From assembly GCA_024405855.1 (NCBI GenBank), contig JAKSNZ010000010.1:1-53465 (forward strand): a DNA stretch of 53,465 nucleotides, read 5' to 3'. The position numbers were made by a program, and so were the translations under genes. The notes beneath the pieces are model-generated. The model made no database searches, was not told the origin of the DNA, and worked only from the letters and a program-made list of their open reading frames with translations. Each line of letters begins with the position of its first letter. Positions within the stretch are counted from its first letter, which is position 1. Shown in pieces: positions 16,913-26,946 of this stretch. The DNA comes from Paludibacteraceae bacterium (GTDB lineage: Bacteria; Bacteroidota; Bacteroidia; Bacteroidales; Paludibacteraceae).

Positions 16913-18997
16913 ATGAAAACAAGACTTTTTTTTATAGGACTTTTTATTAACTGTATTATGGCTATGAACGGAAATCCGCTTCTTGACAAGGGATTCATTG
17001 AGTTCTCAAAAATAGAGAGCAAAGATTATGAGGAAGCGTTTGAAAAGGGTTTGAAACAGCAAGATGACAATATCAAGGCAATTACTGACAATACTGAGCC
17101 GCCTACATTTGAGAACACTGTTGTTGCACTTGAAAACTCATCGGAGATACTTGACAGAACAACCTCCGTTCTGTTTAATCTTACTGAGGCGGAGACAAAT
17201 GACACTCTTGACGCACTTGCAAGCAAATACAGCCCTATTCTTACTCAAAAGAGCAATGAAATAATGCAGAATGAAAAGTTGTTCAAGCGTGTTAAGTGTG
17301 TTTATGAGGGGAAAGACAATCTGAATCTTGATGCAGAAGACCTGAAACTGCTTGAAGACACATACACCTCTTTTGTCCGTTCAGGTGCAAATCTTAACAA
17401 AAATGACAAAAAACGTTTTGCCAAACTATCTACAGAACTGAGTACTTTAACGCTACAATACGGGCAAAATGTTTTGAAGGAGACCAATTCCTTCTCCATG
17501 ACACTTTCAAGTCCAGAAGAAATAGCAGGATTGCCTGACTACGTTCTTGCGGCGGCATCGCAGTTGGCTAAAGAAAAAGGGAGTGAGGGGTATCTTTTCA
17601 ACTTGAGCATGCCAAGTTACTTTCCGTTTATGAAATTTGCTGAGAACCGTGAACTTAGGAAGAAGATTTACATTGCATACAACAGCAAAGGCAACAAGGG
17701 CGGGAAAAATGACAACACTAAAATAGTTGAAAAAATTGTAAACAAACGCCTTGAAATGGCTCAAATAATGGAAAAACAGTGTTTTGCTGACCAAAAACTT
17801 GAGCGTACAATGGCTGAAAACAAACAAAATGTTTATAATCTGCTGAACAATCTTTATGATAACTATATGCCTGTGGCTAAGCAGGAATTGGAGGAGTTGA
17901 CGGCTTACGCACGCAAGTTGTCAGCCGATTCCACATTTACAATTGAGCCTTGGGATTGGGCATATTACAGTGAGAAACTTCAGGAGGAGAAGTACAACAT
18001 AAATGAGGGTATGATTAAGCCTTATTTTGAATTGAGCAGGGTTAAAAACGGTGTTTTTGCACTTGCAGGAAAACTTTACGGGCTTAAATTCACTCCAAAC
18101 AATAAAATTGACCGCTACCATAAAGATGTAGAGGTGTATGATGTTACCGATAGTGCAAATAACTATATTGCAACATTTTACGCTGACTTTTTTCCTCGAG
18201 CCGGCAAGCATGGAGGTGCTTGGATGACTGAGTTCCGCGGGGAATATAAGGAAAAAGGCATAAGACAAGCCCCATTCATATCAATTGTTACAAATTTCAG
18301 CATTCCTACAGACTCTACCCCTTCTCTGCTCTCATTCAGTGAGGTTACCACTCTATTGCATGAATTTGGGCATGCACTTCACGGAATGCTTGCCAATACT
18401 AAATACAAATCACTAAGCGGAACAAATGTGTATAGGGATTTTGTGGAGCTTCCTTCCCAAATTATGGAGAACTTTGCATACGAGGAGTGTTTCCTTAATG
18501 ATGTTGCCGTTCACTATCAAACTGGTGAAAAGATTCCTCTTTCCCTTGTTCAGCGCCTCCGCGATGCTGAGAACTACCATGTGGCATACGCCTGCATAAG
18601 ACAACTGAACTTTGGTTATCTTGATATGGCATGGCATACTGTTGAAAATGGTTGGAAAGCCACTAAAACAGAAAGTGTAGAGGATTTTGAGCGCAAAGCA
18701 TGTGCAAAGACAACACTTATTCCAACGCTTAAGGGTACTTGTGTAAGCACATCATTCGGGCATATATTTTCAGGAGGATACGCAGCCGGGTACTATAGTT
18801 ACAAATGGGCGGAAGTGCTTGATGCTGACGCGTTTGCCCTTTTCAAAGAGAAAGGCGTGCTTAACAAGGATACTGCAAACGGATTCAAAGCGTTGCTTCA
18901 AGCCGGAGGCACAGTCAATCCTATGACTCTTTATTTGAATTTCCGTGGCAAACAACCTACAGTTGACGCTTTGCTTAAACGAAACGGAATAAAGTAG
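16913..18997 (+). CDS. M3 family zinc peptidase, peptidyl-dipeptidase Dcp type
   Basis: The 694-residue protein has an N-terminal signal-like segment (about residues 3-20), so it is likely exported to the periplasm. The zinc motif HEFGHALHG starts at residue 483, with the FVELPSQIMENF stretch downstream supplying the third metal ligand, as in Dcp and oligopeptidase A. It should cleave short peptides, releasing dipeptides if truly Dcp-like. It starts 3 bases after the RelA/SpoT stop, so the two are likely co-transcribed. Confidence 0.9.
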   Translation: MKTRLFFIGLFINCIMAMNGNPLLDKGFIEFSKIESKDYEEAFEKGLKQQDDNIKAITDNTEPPTFENTVVALENSSEILDRTTSVLFNLTEAETNDTLDALASKYSPILTQKSNEIMQNEKLFKRVKCVYEGKDNLNLDAEDLKLLEDTYTSFVRSGANLNKNDKKRFAKLSTELSTLTLQYGQNVLKETNSFSMTLSSPEEIAGLPDYVLAAASQLAKEKGSEGYLFNLSMPSYFPFMKFAENRELRKKIYIAYNSKGNKGGKNDNTKIVEKIVNKRLEMAQIMEKQCFADQKLERTMAENKQNVYNLLNNLYDNYMPVAKQELEELTAYARKLSADSTFTIEPWDWAYYSEKLQEEKYNINEGMIKPYFELSRVKNGVFALAGKLYGLKFTPNNKIDRYHKDVEVYDVTDSANNYIATFYADFFPRAGKHGGAWMTEFRGEYKEKGIRQAPFISIVTNFSIPTDSTPSLLSFSEVTTLLHEFGHALHGMLANTKYKSLSGTNVYRDFVELPSQIMENFAYEECFLNDVAVHYQTGEKIPLSLVQRLRDAENYHVAYACIRQLNFGYLDMAWHTVENGWKATKTESVEDFERKACAKTTLIPTLKGTCVSTSFGHIFSGGYAAGYYSYKWAEVLDADAFALFKEKGVLNKDTANGFKALLQAGGTVNPMTLYLNFRGKQPTVDALLKRNGIK

Positions 18998-19080
18998 TTT
19001 TTTTGTAACATTTCTGTATCTGTTGATATTTTAATTGTTCATTTTTTACAGAAAAAGGTGTTTTTTTAAGTAAAAAATTT

Positions 19081-19088
19081 TAACTTTG
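19081..19088 (+). promoter_or_regulatory. Probable -7 promoter element of the glucan phosphorylase gene
   Basis: TAACTTTG matches TAnnTTTG and lies 48 bases before the ATG in a 139-base AT-rich gap. The expected TTTG -33 element is not clear at the right spacing (TGTTT lies near 19059). Confidence 0.6.
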
Positions 19089-19136
19089 TAACCCGATAAT
19101 AACTAAGTGACTAATTTTATCAAATAATTTTATACA

Positions 19137-21701
19137 ATGAAACTAAAAGTAAGCAATGCCAATTACCCTAATTGGCGCCCCGTAACAGTAAAATTCCAAG
19201 TTCCTAAGGAGTTCCAAAAGTTAATGGAGCTAAGCAAAAACCTATGGTGGGTATGGAACGATGAGGCTATTGACCTCTTTACAGAGATGAATCCCCAACT
19301 CTGGAACGAGTGCCAGGGCAACCCTGTTCTTCTTCTCCAAAAACTTAAAGGCGAAGATTATGCAGCCCTTGCAAAGAACACTGCATTCATGAACAAGATG
19401 AATGATGTTTACACTGATTTCAAGGCATATATGGCAGTAAAGCCTGTTAAGTCTGTTCCATCTGTTGCATATTTCTCAATGGAGTATGGTCTTACATCAG
19501 TAATAAAGATTTATTCAGGCGGTCTTGGCGTTCTTGCCGGCGACTACTTAAAAGAAGCAAGTGACTGTGCCGTAGATATGGTTGCCGTAGGATTCCTATA
19601 TCGTTACGGATACTTTACACAATCATTGTCAATGAATGGTGAGCAAATTGCCGTTTATGACGCACAAATATTTGATACTCTTCCTATTGAACAGATTACA
19701 GACAAAGAAGGCAAGGCAATCACCATTGCCGTTCCTTATCCAGGACGTAACGTTTATGCAAATCTTTGGAGAGTTAATGTAGGTCGTGTACAGTTGATTC
19801 TTCTTGATACTGACATTGAGCAGAACAGTGAGCAGGACAGAACTCTTACATATCATCTTTATGGTGGTGATAATGAGCATCGTTTGAAACAAGAGATTCT
19901 TCTTGGTATAGGCGGTATCTATGCTCTTAACGCTCTTGGCATTAAGAAAGACATTTACCACTGCAATGAAGGTCACGCCGCATTCCTTAATGTTCAGCGT
20001 CTGCTTGACTATATGAAAGAAGACAAACTTTCATTCAATGAGGCACTTGAGGTTGTAAGGTCAACAGGCTTGTTTACAACTCACACTCCTGTTCCTGCCG
20101 GACATGACAAGTTTGATGAGCAAATGTTCCAACACTATATGAACGGTTTTGCAGCTGAACTTGGACTTTCTTGGTCAGACTTTATGAATATGGGTCGTGA
20201 GGTTCCAGGAGACCTTACAGAGAAGTTCTCAGTTACCGTATTTGCCTGCAACACATGCCAAGAGGTTAATGGTGTAAGCTGGCTCCACGGTAAGGTTTCT
20301 CAAAATATGTTCAAGAAGACTTGGGACGGTTACTTCCCAGAGGAGTTACATGTAAGTTGGGTAACCAATGGTGTTCACTACGGCACATGGGCTGCTAAAG
20401 AGTGGAAGCAACTTCACTCCAAATACTTTGGAGACAAATTCTATTCTGACCAATCAAATCTTTCAATTTGGGAGAACATATACAATGTTCCAGATGAAGA
20501 GATTTGGAAGATACGTACCCAACTTAAGGGCAATCTTATTGAATTCATCAAAACCCAATTCTCTCAGAGTTGGCTAAAGAATCAAGGTGACCCTTCACGT
20601 ATTGTTAAAATCATGAACAAAATCAACCCTAACGCATTGACAATAGGTTTTGGTCGTAGATTTGCAACATACAAACGTGCTCACCTGCTATTTACTGACC
20701 TTGAGCGACTTGATAAGATTGTAAACAATCCTAATCGTCCTGTACAGTTCATATTTACAGGTAAGGCTCACCCGGCTGATGCAGGTGGTCAAAAGTTGAT
20801 ACAAAACATTATTGAAATCTCACGCCGTCCAGAGTTCCTTGGCAAGGTTATCTTCCTTGAGAACTACGATATGGCTCTTGCTAAGAAACTTATATCAGGT
20901 GTTGATATTTGGTTGAATACACCTACACGTCCTCTTGAGGCATCTGGTACATCAGGTGAAAAGGCTCAGATGAATGGTGTTCTTAACTTCTCAGTTCTTG
21001 ACGGATGGTGGTATGAAGGTTATAAGGAAGGTGCAGGTTGGGCTTTAACAGACAAACGTACCTATACATATCAACCACATCAAGACCAACTTGATGCCGC
21101 AACCATCTACTCAATGCTTGAGAATGAGATAGTTCCTTTGTTCTATGATTTCAACTCATCAGGTTTCTCACCACGTTGGATTCAGTACATAAAGAACTCA
21201 TTTGCAAAGATTACCCCAACTTATACAACAAAACGTATGCTTGATGACTACATTGAGCGTTTCTACAACAAGGAGGGTAAGCGTAGCAAGTCTCTTAAGG
21301 CAAACAACTTTGCAAAAGCAAAAGAGATAGTTGCTTGGAAAGAGAAAGTGGCTTCTATATGGGATGATATTGAAATCTGTGACATCTACTTCTCTGACCA
21401 GAACGCTACAACTGTTACTCAATCAACCAATTACGAGGGCAGAATTACAATTGACGTAAAAGACCCAAGCCTTGTAAACAGCTTTGGTGTTGAATATGTT
21501 GCAACACAAATGGTTGACGGCGTTGACAAATTGTTCCGCACCCTTGAGTTCAAGATTGTTAAGACAGAGGGTACAAAGGTTACATATCAACTTGTAAACG
21601 GACCTAAGAGCAGTGGTTCATTCAAGTGTGCATTCCGTCTGTTCCCAAAGAACGCAGACCTGCCACACCGTATGGATTTCTGCTATGTACGTTGGTTCTA
21701 A
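19137..21701 (+). CDS. glgP: Alpha-glucan (glycogen/starch) phosphorylase, GT35
   Basis: The 854-residue protein begins with the DUF3417-like N-terminal region found in the alpha-glucan phosphorylase subfamily (LSKNLWWVWNDEAIDLF). The glycosyltransferase core includes YFSMEYGL, the HCNEGHAAF stretch, and the pyridoxal-phosphate-binding signature EASGTSGEKAQMNG near residues 600-613. It releases glucose-1-phosphate from alpha-1,4-glucans such as glycogen. It has its own promoter element and a downstream terminator and stands alone, with no glycogen synthase or branching enzyme alongside. Confidence 0.93.
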   Translation: MKLKVSNANYPNWRPVTVKFQVPKEFQKLMELSKNLWWVWNDEAIDLFTEMNPQLWNECQGNPVLLLQKLKGEDYAALAKNTAFMNKMNDVYTDFKAYMAVKPVKSVPSVAYFSMEYGLTSVIKIYSGGLGVLAGDYLKEASDCAVDMVAVGFLYRYGYFTQSLSMNGEQIAVYDAQIFDTLPIEQITDKEGKAITIAVPYPGRNVYANLWRVNVGRVQLILLDTDIEQNSEQDRTLTYHLYGGDNEHRLKQEILLGIGGIYALNALGIKKDIYHCNEGHAAFLNVQRLLDYMKEDKLSFNEALEVVRSTGLFTTHTPVPAGHDKFDEQMFQHYMNGFAAELGLSWSDFMNMGREVPGDLTEKFSVTVFACNTCQEVNGVSWLHGKVSQNMFKKTWDGYFPEELHVSWVTNGVHYGTWAAKEWKQLHSKYFGDKFYSDQSNLSIWENIYNVPDEEIWKIRTQLKGNLIEFIKTQFSQSWLKNQGDPSRIVKIMNKINPNALTIGFGRRFATYKRAHLLFTDLERLDKIVNNPNRPVQFIFTGKAHPADAGGQKLIQNIIEISRRPEFLGKVIFLENYDMALAKKLISGVDIWLNTPTRPLEASGTSGEKAQMNGVLNFSVLDGWWYEGYKEGAGWALTDKRTYTYQPHQDQLDAATIYSMLENEIVPLFYDFNSSGFSPRWIQYIKNSFAKITPTYTTKRMLDDYIERFYNKEGKRSKSLKANNFAKAKEIVAWKEKVASIWDDIEICDIYFSDQNATTVTQSTNYEGRITIDVKDPSLVNSFGVEYVATQMVDGVDKLFRTLEFKIVKTEGTKVTYQLVNGPKSSGSFKCAFRLFPKNADLPHRMDFCYVRWF

Positions 21702-21721
21702 TAACTGATGGCATCGTAATA

Positions 21722-21764
21722 AGAGGACTCACCACTGTTTTATATGGTGAGTCTCTTTTATTTT
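21722..21764 (+). terminator. Intrinsic terminator of the glucan phosphorylase gene
   Basis: GACTCACCA at 21726-21734 pairs with TGGTGAGTC at 21745-21753 and the stem can extend into the flanking GAG/CTCTT bases. A T-rich stretch (TTTTATTTT) follows. Confidence 0.85.
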
Positions 21765-21784
21765 AACAACTTTATGCACCATTT

Positions 21785-22339
21785 ATGCGTTCGGTATTTA
21801 TCAAAATAAGAGTTCTTCTTCATTGTTGTTGTGCTCCGTGCAGCGCCCCTATTCTTGAGTGGCTGCTTGCAAACGGATATAAGCCTGTACTGTTTTATTA
21901 TAATCCTAATATATTTCCATCAGAGGAATATGAAATACGCAAAAATGAACTTTCCAAGTACGCTTCAAAACTTGGAGTTGAAGTCATTAACGGTGATTAT
22001 GACCATAAGACATGGCTACAATGTGTAACAGGACATGAAACTGATAAGGAGAGGGGTGCCAGATGTCAATTATGTTTTGATATGCGGTTAAAACGAACAG
22101 CAGAGATTGCCGCAGAAATGGGAATAAACCTTATTGCCACAACTTTGGCATCGTCACGTTGGAAAAGTCTTGAACAAATAGAAAAGGCAGGTATGAAAGC
22201 CGTTGAACCATATAATGGAATGGAATTTTGGGCTAAGAATTGGCGTAAGGACGGACTTCAGGAACGCCGTAGAATACTTCTTGCTGAAAACGGATTCTAC
22301 AACCAATTATACTGCGGTTGTGAGTTCTCAATAAAATAA
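21785..22339 (+). CDS. queH: Epoxyqueuosine reductase QueH
   Basis: The 184-residue protein carries the QueH cysteine sets: HCCCAPC at 12-18, CQLC in the middle (RGARCQLCFDMR) and YCGC near the C-terminus. QueH converts epoxyqueuosine to queuosine in tRNA and is unrelated to the cobalamin-dependent QueG. FYYNPNIFPSEEYEIRK is a typical family stretch. The gene stands alone between two terminators with no other queuosine genes nearby. Confidence 0.92.
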   Translation: MRSVFIKIRVLLHCCCAPCSAPILEWLLANGYKPVLFYYNPNIFPSEEYEIRKNELSKYASKLGVEVINGDYDHKTWLQCVTGHETDKERGARCQLCFDMRLKRTAEIAAEMGINLIATTLASSRWKSLEQIEKAGMKAVEPYNGMEFWAKNWRKDGLQERRRILLAENGFYNQLYCGCEFSIK

Positions 22340-22355
22340 CTCTCACTAAAAATAA

Positions 22356-22395
22356 AAGGAGCAGCTCTGTTGAGCCACTCCTTCATTACTTTTTT
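22356..22395. terminator. Bidirectional terminator between queH and the tiny minus-strand gene
   Basis: AAGGAG at 22356-22361 pairs with CTCCTT at 22378-22383, and inside it GCTC pairs with GAGC around a TGTT loop with a CA/CA internal mismatch. On the plus strand a six-T run lies at 22390-22395. On the minus strand the stem is followed by TTTATTTTT. It can end queH and the opposing tiny gene. Confidence 0.8.
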
Positions 22396-22426
22396 CGCAC
22401 CTAATTAAAATGGGCGCTTCCCCACT

Positions 22427-22504
22427 TTATTTGCGTTTTGCGAAAATTCGGTCAAACATCTTTGTGTCAACCTTTCCACGATAATTAATTTCATAATTGT
22501 ACAT
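22427..22504 (-). CDS. Candidate small protein of 25 (or 29) residues
   Basis: From the ATG at 22504 the frame encodes 25 residues beginning MYNYEINYRGKV and ending DRIFAKRK. An in-frame ATG at 22516 would add MFKV. The composition is protein-like: aromatic N-terminus, alternating charged and hydrophobic residues, basic end. The support is context: a TAnnTTTG element about 80 bases upstream, a hairpin in the leader, a doubled motif at the start and a terminator 30 bases after the stop. I do not recognise a family. The same locus could be a small RNA. Confidence 0.55.
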   Translation of the reverse strand: MYNYEINYRGKVDTKMFDRIFAKRK

Positions 22505-22508
22505 AACT

Positions 22509-22536
22509 TTAAACATTTAACAGGTTAAACATTTAA
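22509..22536. promoter_or_regulatory. Doubled 12-base motif at the start of the tiny gene
   Basis: TTAAACATTTAA occurs at 22509-22520 and again, identical, at 22525-22536, separated by CAGG. The join also makes a palindrome TTTAAC-AG-GTTAAA. On the minus strand each copy contains an ATG; the first opens a seven-codon frame that ends in the second copy. It may be a protein-binding site or a translation-control element; the function is not known. Confidence 0.5.
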
Positions 22537-22554
22537 TTTTTCAACTCTCTTTTT

Positions 22555-22570
22555 GAAGCACGTTTGCTTC
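22555..22570 (-). other. Leader hairpin of the tiny minus-strand transcript
   Basis: On the minus strand GAAGCA and TGCTTC pair perfectly around an AACG loop. It lies just after the expected transcription start, where it could protect the 5' end of the transcript. Confidence 0.5.
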
Positions 22571-22583
22571 ATCTTTCACAGTG

Positions 22584-22591
22584 CAAATGTA
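22584..22591 (-). promoter_or_regulatory. Probable -7 promoter element of the tiny minus-strand gene
   Basis: On the minus strand these bases read TACATTTG, matching TAnnTTTG. No TTTG is found 19-20 bases upstream, so only half of the promoter is well supported. The transcript would start near 22577 and be about 230 bases long. Confidence 0.55.
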
Positions 22592-22767
22592 GTGCCGTAA
22601 TTTGAATTGTGACACACTTTCATACAAAAACTGACATATATGTCATAAAAAACTTCAAAACTTTTCAAAACCTTTTCAAATAGTTTTCCAAACAATTACA
22701 TTTTAGTTTCAATTCCGTTACAATTTTTTTATTCAATGAAATTGCTGTATTATTGACAAAAAATGAG

Positions 22768-22775
22768 TATATTTG
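22768..22775 (+). promoter_or_regulatory. Probable -7 promoter element of guaB
   Basis: TATATTTG matches TAnnTTTG. An ATTG at 22741-22744 is a possible -33 element with a slightly long spacer. The ATG of guaB follows 37 bases after the -7 element. Confidence 0.65.
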
Positions 22776-22791
22776 CACCTTAATATATTAA

Positions 22792-24291
<1,500 letters not shown>

Positions 24292-24295
24292 AAAC

Positions 24296-26101
24296 ATGAA
24301 AAAGACAATTATTTTTATTTTTTCTGCATTGATTGCCCTATCCGCATACAGTCAAACTGTAATGAAGATAGCAGGCAAGAAGATTTCAAAGCAGGAATTT
24401 GAGTACTATTATCATAAAAATGCAGTTGATGACAGTACAAAAATTGACTTTGACGAATACACAACCCGCTTCATTAACTTTAAGTTAAAGGTTCAGGAGG
24501 CATACTCACGCCAAATGGATACTGTAAAAAGTTTCCAAAAGGAACTTACAGGATACAGAGAGCAGCTTATTCAACCTTATTTAACTGACCAACAGTTAAT
24601 TGACCAACTTGTTGATGAGCAATATGAAAGATTGCAGGCAGATGTTGATGTAAGCCACATTTTGTTTAGAGTTGAGTCAAACGGAGATACCGTTAACGCA
24701 TGGAAAAAAGTCCAAGAGGCTCTCAAGCGTCTGAAAAAAGAGAAATTTGAGGATGTTGCGGCAACTATGTCAGAAGACCCTTCAATGAATGGAGGAGACG
24801 GAAGAATTGGTTGGATAACAGGTTTGAACACTGTATATCCTTTTGAAATTGCCGCATACAACACTCCTATAGGAGGTTATTCAAACCCAATAAGAACCAT
24901 GTTTGGATACCACATAATCAAGGTAAACGCACTACGTCCAAGCCGTGGACAGGTGAAAGTGGCTCATATTTTCAAACGCATTAAGGAGGATTTTACTCAA
25001 AATCAAAAAGATAGTCTAAAGAATGTTGTTTACAACATTTACAATGACCTTAAGGCAGGTAAAATAGATTTCTCCGACGCCGCATCAAAATACTCTGATG
25101 ACGGCAATGCACGCAATGGTGGCGTATTACCATGGATAACAACAGGCAAGACAAATGAGCTGTTTGAAAATGCCGCATTTTCACTTCAGAACCCTAATGA
25201 CATAAGTGAACCTATTGAGGCATCGTATGGTTGGCATATAATAATGCTCATTGAAAAGAAACCTCTTGACTCAAAAGATGAAATGAAGAAGTTTATTCTA
25301 AGCAGAATGAAGGGCGATGAGCGTGCATCTATGATTACAGACAGTTTTATTAATAAACTGAAATTGGGATACAATTTCAAAGTGGTCAACAGCGGCGACA
25401 CCCTTGCCACTTTTGCTGATGTTGCACTGACAAAAGATGACCTTAACAAATTCCTTGAAAAAAACACAAACATAGGTGCTGACACCTTGGATGTTTTCTT
25501 TAACTCAACTCTTTATGACTATGAGAATAAGAATCTTGAGAATAAATATCCTGAGTTTGGGCTTCTTATGAAAGAGTACAAGGACGGCATTTTGATGTTC
25601 AATATAAGTCAAATTGAGATTTGGAACAAGGCGGCAAAGGACACAGCGGGTTTACGCAGATACTTTATAGAACATAAAGACAAGTATCAGTGGGACGCTC
25701 CACGTTATAAAGGTATAATTGTTCATTGCGTTGATAAAAACACTATGAAGCGTGCTAAAAAAATGCTTAAGACCACAACCTTTGAATCAGCGTATGATTG
25801 CCTTGTAAACCTTAATATTGACGGCAAAAAATATGTAAAACTTGAGAGAGGCGTTTTTGCAGAGGGCAAGAATCCGTATGTTGATTACTTTATATTCAAA
25901 AAAGGTTCCTTACCTGAAAACAAAAAGTACCCTGAATCATTTGTTACGGGAAAACTTATAAACGCTCCTGAAACATACAAAGATATCAAAGGTCCCGTTT
26001 TAAGTGATTATCAATCAGTTGTTGAAGCGGAATGGATTAAGCGACTGCAGGCTAAGTATCCTGTGGAAATATACTCTGATGTTCTCAAAACAGTAAAATG
26101 A
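24296..26101 (+). CDS. Periplasmic parvulin-type peptidyl-prolyl isomerase, two PPIase domains
   Basis: The 601-residue protein has a signal peptide (cut near SAYS-Q). A helical SurA-like N-terminal part lies at about 20-115, parvulin domain 1 starts at VSHILFRV (residue 119) and parvulin domain 2 at VKVAHIFKRI (residue 222). The remaining 250 or so residues have no clear domain name, though a third degenerate parvulin-like segment is possible (YKGIIVHCVDK). It should chaperone proteins destined for the outer membrane. Its stop overlaps the next start by four bases (ATGA), so the two are coupled. Confidence 0.9.
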   Translation: MKKTIIFIFSALIALSAYSQTVMKIAGKKISKQEFEYYYHKNAVDDSTKIDFDEYTTRFINFKLKVQEAYSRQMDTVKSFQKELTGYREQLIQPYLTDQQLIDQLVDEQYERLQADVDVSHILFRVESNGDTVNAWKKVQEALKRLKKEKFEDVAATMSEDPSMNGGDGRIGWITGLNTVYPFEIAAYNTPIGGYSNPIRTMFGYHIIKVNALRPSRGQVKVAHIFKRIKEDFTQNQKDSLKNVVYNIYNDLKAGKIDFSDAASKYSDDGNARNGGVLPWITTGKTNELFENAAFSLQNPNDISEPIEASYGWHIIMLIEKKPLDSKDEMKKFILSRMKGDERASMITDSFINKLKLGYNFKVVNSGDTLATFADVALTKDDLNKFLEKNTNIGADTLDVFFNSTLYDYENKNLENKYPEFGLLMKEYKDGILMFNISQIEIWNKAAKDTAGLRRYFIEHKDKYQWDAPRYKGIIVHCVDKNTMKRAKKMLKTTTFESAYDCLVNLNIDGKKYVKLERGVFAEGKNPYVDYFIFKKGSLPENKKYPESFVTGKLINAPETYKDIKGPVLSDYQSVVEAEWIKRLQAKYPVEIYSDVLKTVK

Positions 26102-26946
26102 AATCAGCACTGGTTCCTGCCATAATACTTGCATTGGCTTTGACATCGTGTCATAAGTCCATATCACTTGATTTTGACAAGACACCTGCAATGGAACTAA
26201 ACGGAGAGGTTTTATATGTAGAAGACATTGAAGAAGCAATGCCTGACAACCTTTCCGGCAGTGACAGCATTAACTTTATTGAGAGTTACAAAAAGAAATG
26301 GGCTGTTGACAGACTTCTTTTTGACAAAGCCATGAGCAATGTAGGCAACACCGATGAAATTAATTCACTAGTTGAGAGCTACAGAAGAGAACTCATTATC
26401 AGTGAATACCTTAAGAAAATGACCTCTCAGAATGTAGAGCCTGTTTCTGATGATTCCATATATAATTTTTACAACAGTCAAAAGGACAAATTCATGCTTT
26501 CAGAGCCTGTTGCAAAAGGTATTTTCATAAAGGTATCATCAACAGAGCCAAATCAGGCAAACCTATCAAAACTATTAAAGGAAATCAATGATGAGAGTCT
26601 GGATAAGATAATGTTATATTGCACCCAACATGCCGTGTCTTATCAATTTTTTCTTGATGCCTGGATTCCATACAACAAGCTGTCTGATTTGCTTGAAAAA
26701 CCTATTGATTCCACTGACCCGATACTGTCAAGAGGGACTGTGGTTCAACAGACAACAGACTTCACCTACTATCTGAAAATAACAGGTTTATGCTTGGCAG
26801 GAACGCCACAACCACTTGAACTTGTTGAATCTGACATTAGGAATATAATTACAAACAGACAAAAATTTGACTATATCAATCAGTTCCATGATGAGCTGTA
26901 CGAAAGTGCCGTTAAAAACAAAAAACTGAAACTTTACAATGAATAG
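26098..26946 (+). CDS. SurA-like lipoprotein with degenerate isomerase region
   Basis: The 282-residue protein has a lipoprotein signal with lipobox LTSC (Cys 18). The helical body (YKKKWAVDRLLFDKAM, SYRRELIISEYLKK) resembles the SurA N-terminal chaperone domain. The region after residue 130 looks like a parvulin fold without the usual GGxLGW core, so it is probably not catalytic. It sits between two true parvulins and overlaps both neighbours (4 and 8 bases), which argues for a shared chaperone role at the envelope. The assignment rests on layout and context. Confidence 0.7.
   Translation: MKSALVPAIILALALTSCHKSISLDFDKTPAMELNGEVLYVEDIEEAMPDNLSGSDSINFIESYKKKWAVDRLLFDKAMSNVGNTDEINSLVESYRRELIISEYLKKMTSQNVEPVSDDSIYNFYNSQKDKFMLSEPVAKGIFIKVSSTEPNQANLSKLLKEINDESLDKIMLYCTQHAVSYQFFLDAWIPYNKLSDLLEKPIDSTDPILSRGTVVQQTTDFTYYLKITGLCLAGTPQPLELVESDIRNIITNRQKFDYINQFHDELYESAVKNKKLKLYNE

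Noticed and set aside
22356..22591. Region as 6S or SRP RNA
   Set aside because: The ends do not pair into a long rod and no SRP-type conserved loop is visible.
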